Of a stretch of 64,000 bases of DNA, positions 57,881-64,000 are shown piece by piece (positions within the stretch are counted from its first letter, which is position 1; the number at the start of each line of letters is the position of its first letter). The stretch covers positions 92,615,666 to 92,679,665 of the forward strand of contig CM038216.1 in the NCBI GenBank assembly GCA_021442155.1, written 5' to 3'. This DNA comes from Cymbidium sinense. Its lineage: Eukaryota; Streptophyta; Magnoliopsida; Asparagales; Orchidaceae. The position numbers were made by a program, and so were the translations under genes. The notes under the pieces are model-generated. The model was not told where the DNA came from. It did not search any database and saw only the letters and a program-made list of their open reading frames with translations.

Positions 57881-60560
57881 TTATTTTTGGGTTTTATTTT
57901 TAGTTTATTTTTATTTTTATTTTATTTGTTTAGGTTTAGGTTCTATTTTTATTTTTATGTACAGGTATAGGTTTTTATTTTATCTTTTTAGGTTTAGATT
58001 TTAGGTTTATTTTAGGTTATATTTTTATAGTTTAGGTTTAGATTTATTCTAATTTTATTTAATTTTACTTAATGTTTAGATTTAAGTTTAGGTTTACTTT
58101 ATTTTAGGTTTAGGTTTAGGTTTTATTTATTTTAGTATTAGGTTTAGGTTAATTTTATTTTTAAATTAGGTTTAGGTTTTTTTTGGGTTTTGATTTTATT
58201 TTTTATTTATTTATAGGTTTGATTTTAGGTTTAGGTTTTTATTTAGTTTTTATTTTGTTTAATTTTATGTTTATTTTATTTTTATTTAGGTTTAGTTTTT
58301 ATTTTTTTAGTTTTTTTAATTTTTAGGTTATTTTAGGTTTTTATTTATTTTATTTTAGTATAGTTTTTAATTTTTATTTTATTTTATTTTTATGGTTTAG
58401 GTTTTAGCTTTGGTTTTTATTTTATTATATTATATTTTATTTTGGTCTAAGTTTTTTTATTTATTTTATTTTTATTTTTTATTTAGTTTAGGTTTAGGTT
58501 TTTAGCATTTTAGGGTTTAGGGTTACTTGAGGCTTTATAGTTTAGGGTTCAGGTTTAGGATTTTGAGTTTAGGGTTTAGGGTTTTCTAGGGTTTAGGGTT
58601 TAGGGTTTAGGGTTTATGGTTTAGTGTTTAGGTTTTAGGGTTGTATGTTTAATGTTTAGGGTTTAGGGTTAGCTTTAGGTTTTAGGGTCTAGGGTTTTTT
58701 TAAAAAAAAAAAATTTAAACTAGCAGGCTTAGGTTTATTTAGTTTATTTATTTTAGTTTATTTTATTTATTTATTTATTTTAGGTTTATTTATTTAATTT
58801 AGGTCTTTTATATTAGTTTATTTTTTAGGTTTAGGTTTAGGTTTATGTTGTATTTTTTAGTTTAGTTTTATTTTTATTTAATTTTTTGGGTTTAGGCTTT
58901 ATTTTTTATTTTTAGATTTAGGTTTAGGTTTTTATTTTATTTTTTTAGGTTTAGATTTTATGTTCTTATTTTAGCTTTATTTTCCCAAGTTTTATTTTTT
59001 TTATTTAGGTTTATGTGTATTTTTAGTTTATTTTTTTATATTTAGTTTAAGGTTTTGGTTTAGTTTATTTTAGATTTAGGTTTAGGTTTTTTTGATTTTA
59101 GTTTAGTTTATTTTAGTTTAGGTCTAGGTTTATTTTTTTTAGTTTAGGGTTTAAGATTTATTTTTTATTTTTTTAGGCTTAGGTTTTTATTTAGTTTTAT
59201 TTTATTTTATTTTATGTTTATTTTATTTTTATTTTACATTTAGTTTTTCATTTTATTTAGGTTTTTTATTTTTAGGTTTATTTTATTTATTAGTTTACTT
59301 TAGATTTTAGTTTAATTTATTTTAGTTTATTTTTTATTTTTATTTTAATTTATTTTTATATTTAAGTTTAGGTTTTTATTTTATTTTAATTTTTATTATA
59401 TTTAGATTTAGGTTTTCTATATTTATTTTATTTTTAGGTTTTATCTTATTTAGGTTTAGGTTTTTAAGTTTTTTTAGGGTTTAGGGTTGTATGTTTTTGG
59501 GTTTAAGGTTTAGTGTTTAGGGTTTAGGGTTTTATGGTTTAGTGTTTAGGGTTTAGGGTTTTGGGGATTAGGGCTTGGGGTTTAGGGTTGTAGGTTTAGG
59601 GTTTAGGGTTGAAGGATTAATGTTTTTTTATTTCTATTTATTTTTAAATTAGGTAAACTCGTAAGTTTATTTAGTTTAATTTGTTTATTTTTTATTTTAT
59701 TTATTTTTTATTTTTATTTTTATTTTTATTTAGTTTAGTTTATTAATTTTAGTTTATTTTTGTAGGTATAAGTTAATGTTTAGGTTCAGGTTTATTTTTT
59801 AGTTTCGTTTTATTTTTATTTTATATTTTAGGTTTAGGTTTATGTTTGTATTTTATTTTTTTAGGTTTAGGTTTTAGGTTTTTATTTTGGGTTAATTTTT
59901 AGGTATTATTTTTTTGTTTATGTTTAAGTTTATTCTTAGTTTATTTTATTTTATTTAGGGAGTAGGTTTACTTTTATGTTTAGTTTATTTTAGGTTTAGG
60001 TTTAAGTTTTATTTTGTTTTATTTTCGTTTGGGTTTAGGTTTATTTTATTTTTATTTTACATTTAGTTTTTTTTTTTGTTTAGGGTTTAAGTTTTATTTT
60101 TTTTTATTTTTAGGATTTATTTTTAGGTTTATATTTTAGTTTTAAGTTTTTAATAAGTTATTATTTTATTTTATTTTAAGTTTATTTTATTTTTATTTTA
60201 GGTTTAGTTTTTTTGTATTTATTTAAGTTTTTTTTATTTTTTCAAGTTTAGTTTAGACTTTTATTTATTTTATTTTAGTTTAGTTTATATTTTTTAGTTT
60301 AGTTTAGGTTTAGGTTCTAGTTTAGGCTTTTATTTTATTTATTTTCTTACTTTATTTTTGTTTAGATTTTTTATTTATTTAATTTTTAAGTTTTATGTAG
60401 TTTAGGTTTAGTTTTTCAGGTTTTTAGGGTTTAAGGTTTAGGGTTTGTTGAGGGTTTGGCACTTGGGGTTTAGGTTTTAGGCTTTAGGTTTTAAGGTTAA
60501 AAGTTTTGGGTTTAGATTTTAGGGTTTAGGGTTTAGGGCTTTAGGGTTTAGAGTTTATGA
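57881..60560 (+). repeat. Telomere-like satellite array (block 2e)
   Basis: T/A-rich to ~58,500 (tandem partner of 56,861-57,580), heptamer-rich to 58,690, landmarks near 58,700 and 59,643, then T/A-rich and a variable heptamer block before fragment L. No gene. Confidence 0.88.
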
Positions 60561-60874
60561 TTTTATTTTAACAGGGAACAAATTCAGATTTAACATTTCT
60601 TCTTTTCTATTTCATCAACCAAGTAACACACCAAGTTTTCTAAGAAATATGCAATGACATAGATAAAAAATGTGGACACATAGAGTAAATCAAAAACCCT
60701 AGATAACTATAACTATCTCTACTATAAAGACAGTTCCATAAGCAGCAGATCAAATCGGTCGTTCATCAATTTCTCTAGTACCCATCAGAACAACTCTGGC
60801 CTCTCGAGTAGTACGATCCGCAATCATGTCCCTGATCTCTCCCTCTACCACCACCACGGTTGTAACCTCCATCA
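60561..60874 (-). pseudogene. GR-RBP 3' fragment L, shortened
   Basis: 3' UTR and C-terminal tail; cut at 'ggttgtaacctccatca', where TTTAGGG resumes (60,875). The T-tract is degraded to TTTTATTTTAA. A third, different secondary truncation. Confidence 0.85.
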
Positions 60875-62268
60875 ATTTAGGGTTAGTTTTTGGGTTTAGG
60901 GTTTAGGGTTTAAGGTTTAGGGATTAGGTCTTAGGGTTTAGGATTTAGGGTTTAAGGTTTTTTTTAATAAACTAGTGGGTTTAGGTTTATTTAGCTTTCT
61001 TAGTTTAGGGTTTATCATCTAGGGTTTTTTAGGGTTCAAGGTTTTTTAGGGTTTAGGATTTAGGGTTTAGGTTTGTATGTTTAGGGTTGTCGATTTAGGG
61101 TTTAGGGTTTAGGGTTAGTTTTAAGGTTTAAGGTTTAGGCTTTAGAGTTTAAGATTTAGAGTTTAGGGGTTTATTTTTAAAGTTAAGTAAACCAGTAGGT
61201 TTAGGTTTATTTAGTTAATTTTTTATTTATTTTAGTTTATTTTAACTTTGTTTATTTAGGTTTACTTTTTATTTTTATTTAGTTTAGTTTATACATATTA
61301 GGTTTATTTATTTAGTTTAGGTTTTTTTTGTAAATTTATTTTTTAGGTTTAGGTTTTTTTAAGTTTAGTTTTATTTTTATTTTATTATTTAGGTTTAGTT
61401 TTAATAATTTATTTTTAGGTTTAGGTTTAATTTATTTTATTTTTTTAGGTGTAGGTTTTAGGTTTTATTTTCTAGTTTAAGTTTAGGTATATTTTTAGTT
61501 TATTATATTTTATTTAGATTAGGTTTAGGTTTAGGTTTAGAATATTATAGGTTTAGGTTTAGGTTTATTTATTTTAGTTTATTTTATTTTAGGTTAGGTT
61601 TAGCTTTATTTTATTTTGTTTATTTAATTTTTATTTAAAGTTTAGGATTTTTTTGTTAAGGGTTTAGGTTTAATTTTTATTTACTTTTCCGTGGAGTTTT
61701 TAGGTTTTGGGTTTTTATTTAATTTTATTTCAGGTTTGTTTTATTTTTATTTTAGGTTTCGTTGTTATTTTATTTAGGTTTTTTATTTTTAGTTTAGTTT
61801 AGTTTTTTTTTATTTTAGTTCATTTTTATTTTTTATTTTATTTTCTTTTTAAGTATAAGTTTAGGTTTAGGTTTATGATTTACTTTAGGTTTTTATTTTA
61901 TTGTATTTTTGCTTAGGTTTATCTATTTACTTTATTTTTAGGTTTTATTTAGTTTAGCTTTATGTTTTTACCTTTTTAGGGTTTAGGGTTTAAGGTTTAG
62001 GATTTGGGGTTTAAGGTTTAGGGTTTAGGGTTTAGGGTTTAATGTTTAGTGTTTAGGGTTTAGGGCGTAGGGTCTATGATTTAGGATTTAGGGTTTAGTG
62101 TCTTAGGGTTTAGGGTTTATGATTTAGCATTTAGGTAATAAGGCTTTTAGGGTATAGGGTTTAGGGTTTAAGGTTTAGGGTGTAGGCATTTTAGGGTTTA
62201 TGCTTTGGGGTTTAGGGAGGTTTTAGGTCTACGATTCAAGTTTTAGTTTAGGGTTTTTGGCTTTTGGC
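60875..62268 (+). repeat. Telomere-like satellite array (block 2f)
   Basis: Two landmark copies only ~220 bases apart (60,963 and 61,180) suggest a deletion within one unit. T/A-rich to ~61,970, then heptamer-rich to 62,260. No gene. Confidence 0.87.
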
Positions 62269-62719
62269 TTTTTTATTTAATAGAGAACAAATTCATATTC
62301 AACATTTCTTCTTTTTGATTTCATCAACCAAGTAACACACCAAGTTTTCTAAGACACAAGTGACAACTTAGATAAAAAATGAGCACGCATACAACAAATC
62401 AAAAGCTCTAGATAACTAGAACCGTCTCTACTATAAAGACATAGTTCCATATGTAGAAAATTAGATCGATCATTCATCAATTTCTCCAGTTCCCATTAGA
62501 ACCACTCCAGCCTCTCGAGTAGTTGGATCCACCATCATATCTGTGATCTCTACCTCCATCACCACCATGGTTGTAACCTCCATCGCTCCTCTCGCCTCCA
62601 TAACCACTTCCACCACCACCTCCCATCTAGATCCCCCACCACCATTGTATAGTTGCCGCCTTCTTGTGGATCTAGACTACTTTGATGATGATCTTACTGC
62701 CAAGATTCTGCCCATTCTT
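62269..62719 (-). pseudogene. GR-RBP 3' fragment M
   Basis: Full-type copy with T-tract, 3' UTR whose complement contains 'ccctagataactagaa'-like phrases, C-terminus reading GGSNYSRGWSGSNGNWRN and a stop on the minus strand, Gly-rich tail, and RRM remnant NLGSKIIIK. The terminal WSGSNGNWRN is the best preserved C-terminus of all copies and closely resembles plant GR-RBP ends. 5' limit at CCCATTCTTAGGG (62,719). Not functional, because the RRM is missing. Confidence 0.9.
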
Positions 62720-64000
62720 AGGGTTTAGGGTTAGTTTAGGGTTAAAGGTTTAGGGTTAATTTAGGGTTTAAGGTTTAGGGTTTATAGTTTGGAGTTTATG
62801 GCTTAAGGTTGTAGGTTTTAGAGCTTAGGGTTTAGGGTTTAGGGTTTGGAGTTTAGGGTTTTAGGGTTTAGGTTTTAGGGTTTAGGCCTTAGGGTTTTAG
62901 GGTTTTAGGGTTTAAGGCTTATGGTTTATGGTTTAGGGTTTAGGGTTTTAGGGTATAGTGTTTTGGGTTTAGGATTTAGGATTTAGGGTTTAGGGTTTAA
63001 GGATTTTTTTTCTTAAATTAAGTAAATTGGTTGGTTTAGGATTATTTAGTTTATTTATTATTTATTTGAGTTTATTTTATTTTTCATTTTTATTTAGGTT
63101 TATTTTTTACTTTTATTTATTTTAGTTTATTTATTTTAGTTTTATTTATTTTAGTTTAGGTTTTTGATTTTAGTTTTTTTAATTTAGGTTTATTTTTTAG
63201 TTGAGTTTTATTTTATATTTTATATTTTTATGTTTAAGTTTTGGTATTTATTTGATATCTTTAGGTTTATGATTTATGTTTTGTTTTAGGCTTATTTTTA
63301 GGTTCTATTTCTTTACTTTAGGTTTAGGTTTATTTTTAGTTTATTTTATTTTATTTTTGTTTAGGTTCAGGTTTAGGTTTAGGTTTTGTTTATTTTAGTT
63401 TAGGTTTAGGTTTTTGTTTATTTTATCTTATTTATTTTATTTTTAGTTTAGGCTTAGGTTTTTTTAATTTAGGGTTTGGGTTTTATTTTTTTATTTATTG
63501 TTAGGTTTATTTTTTAGGTTTAGGTTATTATTTAGTTTTTATTTTATTTTATTTTTGATTTATTTTATTTTAGGTAAAATTATTTATATTTTATGTTTAG
63601 TTTTATTTTATTTATGTTTTTTATTCTTAGGTTATTTTATTTTTTAATTTAGTTTGGGTTTTTATTTCTTTTATTTCTATTTATTTTAGTTTTTTATTTA
63701 TTAATTTTTATATTTAGCTTTAGGTTTTAGTTTAGGTTTTTATTTTATTTTAACTTTTTTATTTTATTTAGGTTGAGGTCTTTTTATTTATTTTGTTAGT
63801 ATGTTTTATTTAGTTATGTTTAGGTTTTTAGGTTTTAATGTTTAGGGTTTAGGGTTTAGGGTTTAGAATTTTGAGGGTTTAGGGATTAGGGTTTAGGGTT
63901 AGCTTAGGGTTTAAGGTTAGCTTAGAGTTTATGGTTTAGGCTTCTGGATTTAAGGTTTAGGATTAGTTTAGGGTTTACGGTTTTGGGTTTTGGGTTTAGG
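62720..64000 (+). repeat. Telomere-like satellite array (block 2g), runs off the window
   Basis: Heptamer-rich to ~63,000, landmark near 63,013, T/A-rich to ~63,830, then heptamer-rich to the window end: one basic unit of about 1.1 kb. No gene. Confidence 0.88.

Noticed and set aside
14823..64000. CRISPR-like array because of regular short repeats
   Set aside because: Repeats are telomere-like with no unique spacers of constant length, there are no cas genes, and the sequence is plant nuclear DNA.

Overview
This window is repeat-dominated, gene-poor nuclear DNA from a land plant, most likely a flowering plant. Three observations point there. Arabidopsis-type telomere heptamers (TTTAGGG) and their decayed derivatives make up more than half of the sequence. 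The retroelements look like the plant Tat lineage of Ty3/gypsy (dual RNase H, long integrase C-terminus) and a plant-type RTE LINE. A recurring gene fragment is the 3' end of a plant glycine-rich RNA-binding protein (GR-RBP, GRP7/8-like). I see no intact protein-coding gene, no tRNA or rRNA gene and no CRISPR array. Nearly every long reading frame is a decayed retroelement piece or an antisense shadow of one.

Layout. (1) 1-10,345: a 'left arm' with a dead Ty3/gypsy pol on the minus strand (1,345-5,975), its modular 3' region (1-1,344), and 4.4 kb of noncoding repeat upstream (5,976-10,345). (2) 10,346-12,734: unassigned AT-rich DNA. (3) 12,735-14,822: telomere-like array with the C-rich (CCCTAAA) strand on top. 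(4) A small palindrome at 14,818-14,827, where polarity flips. (5) 14,823-30,870: 16 kb of telomere-like array with the G-rich (TTTAGGG) strand on top, interrupted by an RTE LINE end (20,482-21,076), GR-RBP fragments and a LINE-like tail (26,124-26,517). (6) 30,871-44,250: a 'right arm' that is the inverted counterpart of the left arm, with a second dead pol on the plus strand (35,346-39,935). It is disturbed by a later duplication (39,936-43,127). (7) 44,251-46,860: unassigned sequence including about five diverged copies of a ~345-bp tandem repeat. (8) 46,861-64,000: a second telomere-like array, again G-rich on top, carrying eight more GR-RBP fragments.

How it fits together. The array behaves as a satellite with a ~1.0-1.3 kb basic unit: a TTTAGGG-rich block, a short T-tract, a conserved landmark (AATTAAGTAAACTRGTAGG) and an ~0.8 kb T/A-rich block built from TTTAGG, TTTATT and TTTTATTTTA words. 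Thirteen GR-RBP fragments, plus one extra copy made by local duplication, sit in it. All are antisense to the G-rich strand. Most begin right after a T-tract that extends a TTTAGGG unit, and the seven fullest copies share one 5' truncation point. I infer one capture of a poly(A) mRNA into telomere-type DNA, possibly primed from a G-strand 3' end, followed by amplification with the satellite. The two pol copies share catalytic-residue losses and the same truncation of protease, so the retroelement was already dead when the inverted arms arose. This setting suggests a subtelomeric, pericentromeric or other heterochromatic satellite block, but the window alone cannot place it on a chromosome.
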